Shown here: positions 33,101 through 43,070 of the stretch, piece by piece
How positions within the stretch are numbered: position 1 is the first letter of the stretch
How the letters are laid out: each line of letters starts with the position of its first letter
Assembly (NCBI RefSeq): GCF_048771995.1
Contig: NC_133034.1
Span: forward strand, 5,219,001 to 5,283,000
Length of the DNA: 64,000 bases
Origin: Taeniopygia guttata
Lineage: Eukaryota > Chordata > Aves > Passeriformes > Estrildidae
Reading direction: 5' to 3'
Position numbers and translations under genes: made by a program
Notes under the pieces: generated by a model
What the model saw: only the letters and a program-made list of their open reading frames with translations
What the model was told of the DNA's origin: nothing
Database searches by the model: none

Positions 33101-36100
33101 CACTGCTGGTGTTGCTGGTGAAGACCAGGTGGTTCTTCCCTTCTGGAGCCTGGTCCCACCAAAAGCAGACATGACCACAGTGCTGAACCATCCAGATCCA
33201 ACCTGTGCTGTCTGGTGCCAGCACCATCACAACAAATGCTGGAAGACCCAGGTCCTTCTCATGTCACTAAGGACCCTCCTTGTGTCTTTGCCACAAACAC
33301 TCATCCAACCTGCTGTGCCTGCCTGCACAGTGCCCAGAATTGCAATATTGCTTTGATTTTCCAGCTTAAATCAATGTCTCTAATCAGCCATGACTTTCTC
33401 CTTTCTGTGTCCCCCTCTCCAAACCTACAGCCATGCTGCCTCCAGATCTGTGACTTGATAAATCTCCTGTTCTGGCTAAACAAAGCCATTAATAATCTTT
33501 TCCAACAGGATATGAGAACATGACTGGTACATCTCCAGGCTTCTAGAATACACTCCTCAGCAAATTCCTTTAGTCCCTTGGAAGGAAGGGACAAAAAACT
33601 TGCTCTGCTGCTGTTGGGACCTCAGACCCCAAGGCCAGGCTCTGTTTCCTCTACAGGAGACATCCAGCCTCCCCATGGAGGCGAGAGCCCCCTGCTCCTG
33701 CTCACTGCTCCCTGCGTGCTCCCAGCACCTTCACCCCAGGATGCTTTCCAGCCTTATCACACTCTGAGAGCCCACAGTCTCCTCCTGGCCTTGTTGTCCC
33801 CTCTCCTACCCTCTTCCATTCTCTTCCTCTCCTTGCCCCAGTACAACACCCAATTTAAACCTCTCCTAAGGCTTTTAAATCTCTCTCTGGATCACCTCCA
33901 GCTGACATAAGTGAGAATAATTCTCTGTTGTCCTCCTGTTTCCTTTTCCATGCCAGGCATTCTGCAGGCATGGAAAAAAATAAAAGCCTCCCCCTGCCTG
34001 CACTCATAACACTTCCACACTGCTCCTCTGTGTTCTCCAGCTTCCAGCTGAAGCCAGTCCAGCTCCTCTAAATCAAAAAATATTTATAAAGCTCTCCTCC
34101 TTGTCATCTTTCTGGGGATCCCAAAATCAATTAAAATAGTTCAAAACCACGAATGAGACAGTAAAGGCGAAGAAGCCAAAATATCTTAGGCTCTGTAAAC
34201 AGAGAATTCCTGTGAAATAATCCTTTTCCAGTGGTTGTCTGGAAGCAGGAAATGGACACAGAATCATAGCCTCATTAAGGCTGGGAAAGACCTCCAAGAT
34301 CATCAAGCCCAACATGAGCTTAAATCACCTGGCTGGGGCTCTGGGCTGGGGCGAGGTGATAGGGTTCCTAGCCATGTGTGAGTATCAAAAGGACCTACAG
34401 TGATGGGGTTCCTAGTCATGCGTGGGTATCAAAAGGATCAACCCCCTTCTCCACCTCTTAAACCTGTTTCTATCCTCTAGGCTGTGTGGTTCTCAGTGCC
34501 CCCAGTGCCACCAGGTGCTGGCATCCACCCAAAGGTTGGGTTCATCCTGCATTTGCCAAGCAGCACAGCTGCAATTCCCCAAACCCCACTGCCAGTCAAC
34601 ACAACCCTGCGAGCTCTGGTGAACATCCACGTAGGGGGATGTCCCTGCTCATCAAAGAAATCATGTTCTGGAATATTTTGGCTGGGAAGGGAGCTTGAAG
34701 CCCATCATGATCCACCCTACCCATGGGCAAGGACACCTTCCACTATCCCAGGTAGCTCCAAGCCCTGTCCAGCCTGGCCTTGGACACAGCTTCTCTGAGC
34801 AACCTGTGCCAGGGTCCCAGCAACCTCACAACAAAGACTTTCTCCCCAATATCCATCTAAATGTCTCATCATCACCCCCATCTCCACCAGTGCTGTGGGG
34901 TTATCGGGATGCTCCAAGTTCCTGGCTGAGGTCAGAGCTCAGCAGCCCCAAAACCTCTCAGCCCAGAAGCCGAAGGCTTTTTGTGTTCTGCTTTGTCTCT
35001 TGCGTGGGGTCAGGGTGGGGGCAGCGGGCAGAGGTTGGGCACCCTGCACTGGAGGCTGGGCTGGTTCCAGCTGGGAGGCACAGCAGAGTCACACTGCGGC
35101 CAGGCCAGGTGGAGCCCGCTCTGTGTCACTGCTCAGCCCTTCCAAACCCACGTGTGACCGGCAGTGACACCCCAGCCCCACACGGAACTGCCCCAGCCCG
35201 GCTCCGCGGGGAGCAGCTGCAACCACACCTACCCCAGCCCACGGCCACATCCACAGGGAATTGCTTCCTGAAGCTGCACCCTTCCTGCATCCCCAGGACT
35301 CCAACCCCATCCCGTAGAATCCCTGAAACTGCCCCTTTCCATCTCCTTCCCCGGTGCCCATCCCGGCACCATTGTGTTCCCACACCTCCAAATGTCAGTG
35401 GCAATGTTTCCAGCTCTGGAAAACACCCAGAGAGAGATGGGCTCCGGTGGTCCCTGTCACAGGGATCATGGAGGGCCAAGATGGTTTACATGGAAAAATA
35501 ACTTGTTATTGCGGCCCCAGCCCTGCAAAAGACACCCTGGATATGATCCCATCATGTGGGTTTTGGGGATTAAACATGATCTTGGTGATTAACTCTTCCA
35601 AATCTTAATCGTGTCCTTCCAAGCCTGTTAAAAGTAGGGAATTTGTGTTGGAAATACTGTCCCCATCAGAAACTGCCGTTGTCTGTGTGAGCGTGTTGTG
35701 TCTGATGGCTCTGGGGAGGGTGATGCCCACAGCTTCCCATAAAGTCTGGGGCTGGATGAGGCTTTTTTATAATCCATCATTCATAGCACCAGTGGCTTCT
35801 TGTACAAATAAGAGCTACAAACCCTTTCGAAGCCAGATGTTCACCATGCCTTGCCCTCTGATGACCATTCACTCCAAAACTCCCCAAACCTGGAAATTCC
35901 ACTGTGGCACTTTCACATCCTACTCATTTTTGAGGGCTGAGGGGACTGACACTGCACCCAGGCTAATCGTTTCTGACCCTGAAGCAGTTCTTTTGTTAAT
36001 GTATATGTTTTTAATGCAAATGTCACAGGACAGGAAGAGTGAATAGGTCAGGAAAGGGTGGGGGATCTCGCTCCCTGTCAATTTATACATTGGGTCTCAA

Positions 36101-38080
36101 AAGCATGAATATTTCTTGAGGGACGGGTGTCCTGCCTGCCCACCATCCCAGATGGAGCACATCATCCCTCTGATGCCAACGAGCATGTTTGGGTAGAGCT
36201 CAAACTGTTCCTTCACGTGCTTGCACGGTGCCACTGCCAGACTGCTGACTTTTTAAACCAGAAACAATTCTAAACTAGAAGTCTTGAAATAAAAACATTA
36301 AAAAGCTGTTTTAAAGCTTTTCTTCAGGCAATGTTTTTCCTGCCACTAGCAAAGTGACACTCCTAAGTCACCTGCCCTTGGCCAGATGCCCCTAAAAGGT
36401 CCCATCCAAGTGCCCTGGGGCATGTGGGGTGCTGAGGACCCAGCCTGACTCTGGGGCACCCACAGCCCACACCCTGCAGCTGCCTTTGGGGTGTACAGAT
36501 GGAGTAGCATTTATTTGTTGGGGCTTTTGTTTTTTAATCCGAAAGTCTGACATCCTGCAAGAGGGTTTGGCAATGCTTTTTCACTCCGGGCTATTTTTTG
36601 CTTGCTGCCAGTTTCCAGAAAAGAGCATGAAATGCAAGAAGAGCTCTTGTTTTGGGTGGCTTGACTCACCCCAACTCAGGGTAATTACTGCAGCAGCCTG
36701 GAGGGGGCTGGGGGCAAATTTTGCACCTCCAGCAGAGCAGAGGACAGGTCAGCAGTCCCCTCCAGAGGAAGATAAGTGTAGCCCAGAGGCAGCCCCAGAT
36801 CATCCAGGGTAATCTCAAGCTTTCTTCTGGAGCCCACAGCCAAAAAGAGCCATCAAGTCACCTGCTGGAATAGCCCATCCTGGGCAGTGGAGACCTTCAG
36901 GGGCATGGGACTGGGAGACATCATCTGGGATCATGCCTCCAGCCCTGGGAGCTCTCAGGAGGAGCAGCCCCGCGGTACCTACAGCGTTCCCACAGAACCC
37001 CGGCAGTGAGCAGCACTGCCCTCGGTACAGGGCGAGGGAAGCAAACAAAGGTGATGGCAAACAAACCCCAAACCCATCCCGACCATGGCACCTTCTCCAC
37101 GGCCACACATCCTGAAAACGCCGGGCTGGGAAGTGCTGACACAGCACACACGCTCGGTCCAGGAGCACGGGTGGGAAAGCACAGCCCGGCCCGGGCAGCA
37201 CCGGCACGGGAGGGTCCTGCCCGCCGCTGGCCCTGGCACATCCCCTGCTCCCAAAATCCGCAGCTGGCTGCTCCAGGTGCCCATGTGTGCAGGTGCTGCC
37301 AGGTCAGGCATGGAAATCCCCCCTTCCGGGGACATCCAGGAGGATGTCCCGGGGACAGGAGCCGGCACGGTGCACACCCAAAAACGGGCACAGAGCGGGG
37401 GTGAAAAGACAGGTGAGGGGCGGTGTAAAGGCAGGATGGGAATGGTGGCACACGGCCGGGGTGAGCGGTGTGCTCAGGGGTGAGCTCAGGAGCCTGGAGC
37501 TCGGGCAGGATCCGGCTCTCAGGTGGCAGCAGGTGAGGAACTGGGCAGCCAGCGCCGGGAAACCCCCGCAGCCCACCGAGCTTTTGTTCCTGTCACTCAA
37601 AAACTCTGCTCGCCCAAGTTTTTAAAGCAAGTACTGCGACACTTAAGGCAGTGTTTTCTTTTCACACCAGGATGTGGTTAATCATTCCCTGAGCAGCAGC
37701 ACACCGTGTACGAGACGCCGTGGGGAAGCTCACGGAGAGCTGCTCCGTGGGGTGAGACACCCACGCGCCGTGCAGGGCATCACTCCGAACCCGCAGAGCC
37801 CCCTGCCCTGCCCAGGCAGGATTCCCCAGCACTGCCCCAGGAGCTGATGCTCAAATTCTGCATCATCAGACACCCTTCGTTTCACCCGCGGTGCGTAGGA
37901 GGGACACGGGGATGCGTGGGGTGTGCTGGGGTCCCTCTCCAGGCAGGAACCCCCCCTCCCTCCCCGCGAGCATCCCTGCCCCATCCTTACTTTGATGTTG
38001 CAGAAAAAACTCCTGGAGCAGGTGCTGGAGCTCTTGGGGATGTCAACCGGGGATTTACCAACTTCGGGGCGGACTCCCAT
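15014..38080 (-). CDS. SLCO2A1: Prostaglandin transporter OATP2A1
   Basis: Plasma-membrane organic anion transporter of the SLCO family that takes up PGE2 and related prostanoids for clearance. Fourteen exons on the minus strand (38080-37991, 27617-27480, 25148-24986, 23036-22821, 21746-21648, 20059-19932, 18941-18860, 17977-17813, 17505-17316, 16314-16155, 15817-15654, 15512-15448, 15352-15229, 15134-15014) join in frame to 634 aa; human has 643. The SLCO signature is present as [11 protein letters not shown] (242-252). A Kazal-like extracellular loop with eight cysteines covers about 438-501. Arg551 and Lys604 correspond to human R561 and K614, charged membrane residues reported as needed for prostaglandin transport. 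The family has twelve membrane spans, and the hydrophobic blocks agree. Start 38080 is chosen by match to the human N-terminus and the context GCCATGG. It runs tail to tail with SRPRB. No break is seen. Confidence 0.97.
15229..15352 (-). CDS. SLCO2A1: SLCO2A1 exon 13
   Basis: Encodes residues 554-594, [19 protein letters not shown] to [11 protein letters not shown]. The last extracellular loop carries three cysteines and a Gln run (QQQQ) that is absent from human. Confidence 0.95.
15448..15512 (-). CDS. SLCO2A1: SLCO2A1 exon 12
   Basis: A 65-base exon encoding [15 protein letters not shown], then LLMRLL. It carries Arg551, the human R561 equivalent, in a membrane span. Confidence 0.95.
15654..15817 (-). 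CDS. SLCO2A1: SLCO2A1 exon 11
   Basis: Encodes residues 478-531: the end of the cysteine-rich loop ([16 protein letters not shown]) and the span [18 protein letters not shown] followed by HNPLYMMVL. Confidence 0.95.
16155..16314 (-). CDS. SLCO2A1: SLCO2A1 exon 10, Kazal-like loop
   Basis: Encodes residues 424-477 with cysteines at 438, 440, 449, 460 and 464 ([19 protein letters not shown]). NTT, NST and NPS sites lie nearby; NPS is poor for glycosylation. Confidence 0.94.
16558..16592. repeat. Poly(T) tract in SLCO2A1 intron 9
   Basis: Two T runs separated by a short CA break. Confidence 0.9.
17316..17505 (-). CDS. SLCO2A1: SLCO2A1 exon 9
   Basis: Encodes residues 361-423: [20 protein letters not shown] and the following span up to [16 protein letters not shown]. 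Confidence 0.95.
17813..17977 (-). CDS. SLCO2A1: SLCO2A1 exon 8
   Basis: Encodes residues 306-360, [20 protein letters not shown] to [17 protein letters not shown]. Confidence 0.95.
18860..18941 (-). CDS. SLCO2A1: SLCO2A1 exon 7
   Basis: Encodes residues 279-305, a charged cytoplasmic loop ([15 protein letters not shown] to LLEFIK). It diverges from human more than the flanking spans do. Confidence 0.92.
19076..19462 (+). repeat. CR1 LINE 3' end in SLCO2A1 intron 6
   Basis: Plus-oriented CR1, with CTGGAAGTGTCCAAGGCCAG, GCTTTAAGGTCC and an end like ACCATTCCGGGATTCTGTG. It is nearly complete over the last 390 bases. Confidence 0.88.
19932..20059 (-). CDS. SLCO2A1: SLCO2A1 exon 6, family signature
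   Basis: Encodes residues 236-278. It contains [13 protein letters not shown], the diagnostic SLCO superfamily motif, then the next span and the start of the large cytoplasmic loop. Confidence 0.96.
21648..21746 (-). CDS. SLCO2A1: SLCO2A1 exon 5
   Basis: Encodes residues 203-235, [18 protein letters not shown] to [11 protein letters not shown]. Confidence 0.95.
22676..22790 (+). repeat. CR1 LINE 3' end in SLCO2A1 intron 4
   Basis: AGCTTGGAGCAACTTGGTCA, then TTTCAGGTCCCTTCCAACCC and ATTCTGTGAAAC, mark a short CR1 terminus. It ends about 30 bases from the exon 4 donor. Confidence 0.85.
22821..23036 (-). CDS. SLCO2A1: SLCO2A1 exon 4
   Basis: Encodes residues 131-202. A variable extracellular segment ([18 protein letters not shown], with NKS and NTT sites) is followed by conserved [19 protein letters not shown] and [16 protein letters not shown]. 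Confidence 0.94.
24346..24576 (-). repeat. CR1 LINE 3' end in SLCO2A1 intron 3, minus copy
   Basis: CACAGAATTCCAGAATGC, GACCTTAAAGTCCATCTCAT and CTCCAAGCCCTGTCCAACCT are a reversed CR1 3' end. It faces away from the plus-oriented copy at 24587. Confidence 0.88.
24587..24745 (+). repeat. CR1 LINE 3' end in SLCO2A1 intron 3, plus copy
   Basis: GCAACCTGGGACAGTGGAAG, TTTAAGGTCCCTTC and CATGATTCTGTAAG. Together with the preceding minus copy it forms an inverted repeat. Confidence 0.88.
24986..25148 (-). CDS. SLCO2A1: SLCO2A1 exon 3
   Basis: Encodes residues 77-130, [20 protein letters not shown] to [13 protein letters not shown]. It holds two spans and a basic loop, almost identical to human. 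Confidence 0.95.
25443..26150 (-). repeat. CR1 LINE 3' portion in SLCO2A1 intron 2, split by an LTR
   Basis: Reversed CR1: CACAGAATCACTTAGGTTGG, CACTGCCCTGGGCAGCTGTG and ACCTCCCCTGGCACAACTTG. After the inserted LTR it resumes at GAGGCCATTTCCTCTTGTCC. Confidence 0.9.
25683..26099 (+). mobile_element. Solo LTR fossil nested in CR1
   Basis: A 417-bp insert interrupting the CR1 at a point where the direct repeat ACTTGAG lies on both sides (25676-25682 and 26100-26106). It contains an internal near-tandem duplication of about 36 bases near its start (CTGAACAGAGAGACA / CTGATCAGAGAGACA), a TA-rich stretch and AATAAA at 26021-26026 on the + strand. No coding part is present. Family is unassigned, and the LTR identity rests on structure and position. 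Confidence 0.72.
26395..26502 (+). repeat. CR1 LINE 3' tip in SLCO2A1 intron 2
   Basis: AAAGGTCCCTTCCAACCCAA, then ACCATTCTATGATTCTATG, is the canonical CR1 end in plus orientation. Confidence 0.9.
26990..27247 (+). repeat. CR1 LINE 3' end in SLCO2A1 intron 2
   Basis: GAGCTGTGGCTGCCCCTGGA, GGAGCACCCTGGGGTAGTGG, then CAACCCAAACCATTCTGGAA. Plus orientation. Confidence 0.88.
27480..27617 (-). CDS. SLCO2A1: SLCO2A1 exon 2
   Basis: Encodes residues 31-76, [20 protein letters not shown] to GFISSLHE: the first membrane span and the conserved [13 protein letters not shown]. Confidence 0.96.
27661..27975 (-). repeat. CR1 LINE 3' end in SLCO2A1 intron 1
   Basis: ACTCATTATGGTTGGAAAAG, CTTCCCTGGGCAGCCTGTTC and TTTTCCCTGATATCTGATGT form a reversed CR1. 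It starts 44 bases from the exon 2 acceptor. Confidence 0.88.
32207..32226. repeat. Short interstitial telomere-like repeat
   Basis: TAGGGTTAGGGTTAGGGTTA, about three units of the vertebrate telomere hexamer, inside SLCO2A1 intron 1. Confidence 0.85.
34258..34320 (-). repeat. CR1 LINE 3' tip
   Basis: CACAGAATCATAGCCTCATT, then GGAAAGACCTCCAAGATCAT, is a short reversed CR1 end. Confidence 0.85.
34356..34443. repeat. Tandem duplication of a 44-bp unit
   Basis: GGGTTCCTAG followed by TATCAAAAGGA occurs twice, 44 bases apart (34356-34399 and 34400-34443), with a handful of differences. Confidence 0.9.
34664..34868 (-). repeat. CR1 LINE 3' end in SLCO2A1 intron 1
   Basis: GGACACCTTCCACTATCCCA, CTCCAAGCCCTGTCCAGCCT and CCCCAATATCCATCTAAATG are a reversed CR1. 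Confidence 0.85.
37991..38080 (-). CDS. SLCO2A1: SLCO2A1 exon 1 coding part
   Basis: Thirty codons, [19 protein letters not shown] to [10 protein letters not shown], before donor GTAAGG. Human exon 1 ends in the similar RSVFGNIK. The Met context is GCCATGG. Confidence 0.93.
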
Positions 38081-38260
38081 GGCGAGGGCTTCCCGGGAGC
38101 CCGGAATTGTCGGGCTGTGCGTGGGGCTGCTGCCGCTCTCCGGGCTGTGCCGAAATCCCTCCGAGGCTGCGAGTGAGCCCGGCAGCGGGAGCGCCAAGTT
38201 CTTATAAGTCGGCTCTCGGGAGCGATGATGAAACGCTTTCTCCTCCCTCTTTCGCTTTGT
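38081..38260 (-). promoter_or_regulatory. SLCO2A1: SLCO2A1 promoter and 5' UTR
   Basis: On the minus strand ACTTATAAG at 38209-38201 is a TATA-like box about 120 bases before the start codon, placing the likely start site near 38170-38180 (inference). The surrounding DNA (about 37700-38500) is GC- and CpG-rich. Confidence 0.55.
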
Positions 38261-39835
38261 GCTCCGAGGGAACTTTAAAGCCGCAGGAAAGGGAACAAAG
38301 GCAGCGCGCACGGAGCAGGTGGGGGCGAGCCCGGACACTTCGGGGGTGCGGGATGTGCTGGTGGGACAATGCTCTACCCACGCGTGGGGACACCCAGCGC
38401 CCCGAGCCGCCTCTGTGCTCGTGTGCCAGGCTGCAGGACGGGCAGGACAAGGAGACGGCGCTGGCAGCGGAGCCTTCCCGCAGGGCAAACCACCGGGATT
38501 TTAACTCACAGGTCCCCCGAAGGGGCGAGAGGAAGGGGAGGCACCTTTCATCAACTGAGAAAATGGCTCAGGTGGTGGGAGGGGGAAACTGAGTGGTGGC
38601 CAGATGGAGAAGTCCTTCCCCGGGCCGTGGAGTTTTGGAGGGAGAAAAACCTTCAGTGTTTGTTTTTATAGAAAAAGCTGCATTTGTGAAGCTCCTGAGA
38701 ACTGTTTTGTTTTGGTTTTTTTTTTTTTTTTTTTTCCCACCAACACCTCTCTGGGCTTTGTTTATGCAAAGCACTGATTTATTTTGCAAGCTCCTCTCAG
38801 GGGGAAACGCGTCAGAAGGAGAAGGGCAGGTTGATCCAGCCGGAGGAGAAACCAGCTTCAGGTGTTTTGTCCTCATTATCGCTTTCCCTGCGCAAAGCCG
38901 GTGGGGAGAGCAGGGGGACCCCACGCGAAACAGTCCTGAGGCTGGAGAAATAAATCCCAGCGCCCGGGGTGGTTTCCTGGGAGGGCTGGTGGGTCCCTGT
39001 GTGCGGTGCCAAGGACCGAGTCCCTCTCGGTGGCACCCCCGGGCCCCGCTCACCACGAGAGGGTGCCCGGAGCCCGTGGGAAGCGGCTCCCCAGGCGCTG
39101 CCGTGTCCCTCCCACCGCCCGACCCCGGGGTGGGGACCCTCGGCATCTGACCCTGCCCGGAGCAGGGTGACAATCAGCGCTGCAAAGATAAAAAGAGATC
39201 ATTTGGGCTGTCAGCTTCCCGTCCCAGGACGGGTGGGTATCACTGGCTTTGGGGTGGCAAAATAAGCATCCTTGTTTTCCAGCTTTCTTTTTCTGCTCCC
39301 ATCCCTGATTTTGCCAGAGCTGGGGCCAGGACAAGGCGTGAAGAGACCCTGTATTCCCCTCAGAGTTCGCCAAGCCCTTTTACCCAACATTCTATGGCAA
39401 GACATGGAAGTTTCAGCCTTACCACGAGAAAAGCTCAAGCAAACCAAAATCTGCTCCTCTCCCATCCTCCTCAGGAGCCCAGCGTGCCACTGACCTAATT
39501 TTTCAGGCAGTGCCTGACCTGCTCCCTACTCCATTTATTTTGCAGCAGCTGTGAGGCTCACTTTGTCATAACAACCCCCTCACGTAGCAGCTGTTCTGGC
39601 CACTGACTCCAGCTTTTCCCTACAGATTTGTCTCCACACAGCAAAACATAGTGGGGAAGATGCCTGACAAGTCTGAGCCCAGCCTGGAGCAGGGAAACAC
39701 CCCTGCCCTGATGGCCCATACCATGGAGAGGGGAGGATGGTGACCCCCACAAGGGGAGGCAAAAGGCTCTAGTGGGTCAAAAGAGAATCTGGACCTTCTG
39801 CATCTACCTCTGGGGGCTGGACATTGCTGCCCCAA
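38261..39835. other. Region upstream of SLCO2A1
   Basis: CpG-rich to about 38500, then a poly(T) tract at 38718-38738 and unassigned DNA. No exon is seen. Confidence 0.6.
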
Positions 39836-40238
39836 TGGAATTGTTTAGATTAGAAAAGCTCTCTAAGACCATGGAGTCCAACTGTGCCCCCAGCACTGCC
39901 AAATCCAGCACTGACCAGCACCAAGTGCCACATCCACACTCTGTAAATCCCTCCAGGAATGGGGACTCCACCACTGCCCTGGGCAGCCCCTTCCAATGCC
40001 TGACCACCCCTTCTGGGAAGGAATTTTCCTGATATCCAATCTAAACCTCCCCTGCCACAGCTTGAGGCCGTTCCCTCTCCTCCTGTCCTGTTCCCTGGGA
40101 GCAGAACCCGACCACCCCCGGCTGTCCCCTCCTGTCAGGAGCTGTGCAGAGCCACAAGGTCCACCCTGAGCCTCCTTTGCTCCAGGCTGAGCCTCTTCCC
40201 AGCTCCCTCAGCTGCTCCTGGTGCTGCAGACTCTCCAT
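39836..40238 (-). repeat. CR1 LINE 3' portion
   Basis: A long reversed CR1: AAGACCATGGAGTCCAACTG, CCTCCAGGAATGGGGACTCC, TTGAGGCCGTTCCCTCTCCT and TGCTCCAGGCTGAGCCTCTT. Confidence 0.9.
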
Positions 40239-41078
40239 GGACGCAGGTATTTGGTGGGAAATGACCACACACCCCCTCAGTGGCTGGAGCAGCCTCAGAC
40301 CTGCTCAGCAGCACAGGACCTCTCCCCCCAGGCACCGCTGTCCTCCCTGGGTCTGGCCACCTCCAGCAAGCCCCTGCTGGATCTCAGACATGGGGAGGTG
40401 CCCCAGCAGAGCTGATTTGCTGGAGGGCAGGGAGAAACGATGCTGGCAAACCACGCTGCCGTTGTATTTCTCAATGGGCAGCTCTTGCAATAGGTAAGGC
40501 AAGAAAACAGCTGGTTCCTGCCCAGCCATGACCCCCGGGACCCCCAGGGGCTGCACGCCCTGCTGACCCACCCCACGCCTCATCCTGGTCTGTGCTCCAG
40601 GAAAAGCTCCCGGTTTTCCAGAGCAGGGAGCACTGCCCAAGCCATGGCAGCTTAAATAGCCATAGTGACACAAGAAAAGCTGACAATCTGAGTTTAAAGT
40701 CCAGTAATCTCTGACCATCGGACAGCACTGCTGACAGCTCCCAAACTTTTATCCTGCTGGAAGAGAAACTCAAGCCCTCAGACACATGTTCATCTCCAGC
40801 TTTCCTACACCAGCACTGCTTTTAAATCATGGGCTTGGGATTGTGCAACAGGAGTTAACAAAATGAGCTGCACGTGAGAAAATGGGGGTCTCTCGCCTCT
40901 TTTTGAGGATTCTCTACTGCATTTCACTTTCTTGGCAAGGAGCAGTTCATCCTGAAGATGAGTGCACAGGAGGGAAGTGATTTGTGGCGGAGTTGGGTTT
41001 CACATTCTTCTCATCATGCTCGGTCAGGGCGATAGGGTTGATGTTAAAGTGCCGGCAGGAGAGATCCCACATGGCAGG

Positions 41079-41117
41079 GTTTGGTTTGTTTTACAGCGTT
41101 TGGTTTGTTTTACAGCG
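41079..41117. repeat. Short tandem duplication of about 20 bp
   Basis: GGTTTGTTTTACAGCGTT occurs twice in direct succession. Confidence 0.85.
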
Positions 41118-41699
41118 TTCCTGTGCTTCATGCTCCTCCTCCAGTGGTCACGCTTCCCTGGCAAGGAATCAGGGGAAGGAGAACCCCTCATGCTGCTGGA
41201 TGAGAGGCAATCAGCTACTTCAGGCCACAGCTCTCCATGTTCCCAGCAGCTCGCCCTCTAACCCAGCCCCTTCCCTCATCCAGAAGAAGCAGAATGGTTT
41301 GTCTTCATGTGAAACCTGTCCACCTTGCACGTTTCCAATGGCCAGAGTGAACTTTCACTGGTGCAGCAGTGCAGGAACTAAGACAAGTCCCTCTGTGGGG
41401 TGCTCACCTTATTCACAGAACTTCAGAACCCTCTGAAGCCACTTTCCTTCTGCTGGGGAGGTGATTGGGTCAAACTGCTTCAACATGACCACGAGGAAAG
41501 ACTCTTTTGCCATATCCCCCTCCTCAGTTTCCACCGAGTGGTGGGCTGATCCTGTCTGGGGACAAGGTTCACTCTGCTTCACCACCCACCTTCAATCTGG
41601 CAGGGACTGAAGCACCTCATTTTCCTCCATGGTATCTCCAACCTGTCCTGCTCAATTATTTGTTGCCAACTGGGCTTTAAAAACACAGAGATCATGGGG

Positions 41700-41938
41700 A
41701 GGTTTGGGTTGGAAGGACCTTAAAACTCATCCCATTCCATGCCCTGCCATGGGCAGGGACATCTTCCATAGACCAGGTTGCTCCAAGCCCCATCCAACCT
41801 GGCCTTGGACACTTCCAGGGATGAGACAACCACAGCTTCTCTGAACTTTAAACTTGGAAATTATTTTCTTGAGCTGCTCTGCTGCCTCTATAAGACCTCA
41901 GAGTGCTCTGACAGCCACCACTGAATAGAAATTAATTT
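41700..41938 (-). repeat. CR1 3' end plus shared flank, copy A
   Basis: A reversed CR1 end (GGTTTGGGTTGGAAGGACC, GCTCCAAGCCCCATCCAACC) runs into about 90 bases, starting TTAAACTTGGAAATTATT, that are not CR1-like. The whole block recurs at 44450-44678. Confidence 0.85.
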
Positions 41939-42995
41939 GCTGGGGAAGCAAACATGAAGCCCCTGGGCTTTCAGGAGGTTTCAGAATTGCAAGTACAAAC
42001 GTTGTGCTGGGAATGTGGATTTAGAACCCCCTCCATGTCACCAGAGCCTGTCCCTGGGGGTGCAGAGCAGCACTCCAACCCCACCCCTGGAGGCCCCATT
42101 TATTCTCCAGGGCTGGTGGTGTGGCATGGGGGGAACTAGGACTGGAGTGGCATCAGTGGTCCCTGCCAGTGCCTGTGGCTGGGAATGCCAGAGCTGGGTT
42201 TGGTGTGTTTGGAGCAGGAACACTGCTCAGGGGAAGTGCACAGCTGTACCCGAAGAACAGGCTCAGCTGGCTCACAGCCTGACTGTCCTGGGCATGGAGA
42301 GTGATTCCATGGGGAACTGGGGCAGGGGGTTCACCAGCACCTCCTGGGGAGGGGACACTGCTGTCCCCACGCTGGAGAGGCCCATAGGGGATTTGCTTTT
42401 GGGACAAGCCACAGCTGAGTCCCAGAGCAGGAGGTGACACTGCCTGTCCTCCATCTGAGGCCACCACCAGCCCTGCAGGGCAGCCAGAGCTACGCCCAGG
42501 ACTAGGAGTGAGGTCAAGGTGGGATGGAGGGCAGGGAGCTCCTCCGGGAGGTGACGGCAGAGCTGCGTGTCAGGGTTAAACCTTCCCTCCCGTGGTGCTG
42601 ACTAATAAATACGTCAAGCAGCTCCATCCTGTATCCAAACCAGGCAAGGGCAGCAGCAGAAGCAAGGTGCATTCTGGAGGAATAAATGGGAAGGCAGGTT
42701 TTGCCAGGCTCTGAGTGCAAGGGAGGCTGTGGAGCCTGGAAAATGGGAGGCCGTGATTTTTGCCAGGCTGAGATTTTAGGAAGAGCAGGGAAGAAAGCAG
42801 AAGCTCCTCCACCTTTAAGAGCTGACAGGGGAATGGAGGAAATTCTTCTAAATGAGCCCTGGCTGGTGGTGCTTTGTGTCTCTTAAAACAACCACTTTCC
42901 TCTGCTTTTTCTGTTTCAAGTAACTCCTGTTTATTCTGAGACCACTTGAGTTTCACCATCAGTTAAGTCAATGCCATGAGGCTCTTCAGTGAAAT

Positions 42996-43070
42996 ATAAT
43001 AATAATAACAATAACAATAACAACAACAACAACAACAACAATAATAATAATAATAATAATAATGATGATT
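42996..43070. repeat. Compound AAT/AAC microsatellite
   Basis: Runs of (ATA)n, (ACA)n and again (ATA)n, ending in GATGAT, over about 75 bases. Confidence 0.95.

Larger units (their letters stand above)
27976..37990 (-). other. SLCO2A1: SLCO2A1 intron 1 interior
   Basis: Apart from the listed repeats I see no exon. The + strand is purine-rich over about 28700-30200, which leaves long open frames on the minus strand (28521-29234, 29484-30173). Their low-complexity Ser/Pro/Leu composition argues against coding. Confidence 0.65.

Noticed and set aside
37730-38488. N-terminally extended reading frame for SLCO2A1 exon 1
   Set aside because: The frame is open upstream of 38080, but the family N-terminus and the GCCATGG context favour the Met at 38080, and a TATA-like box lies within the extension.
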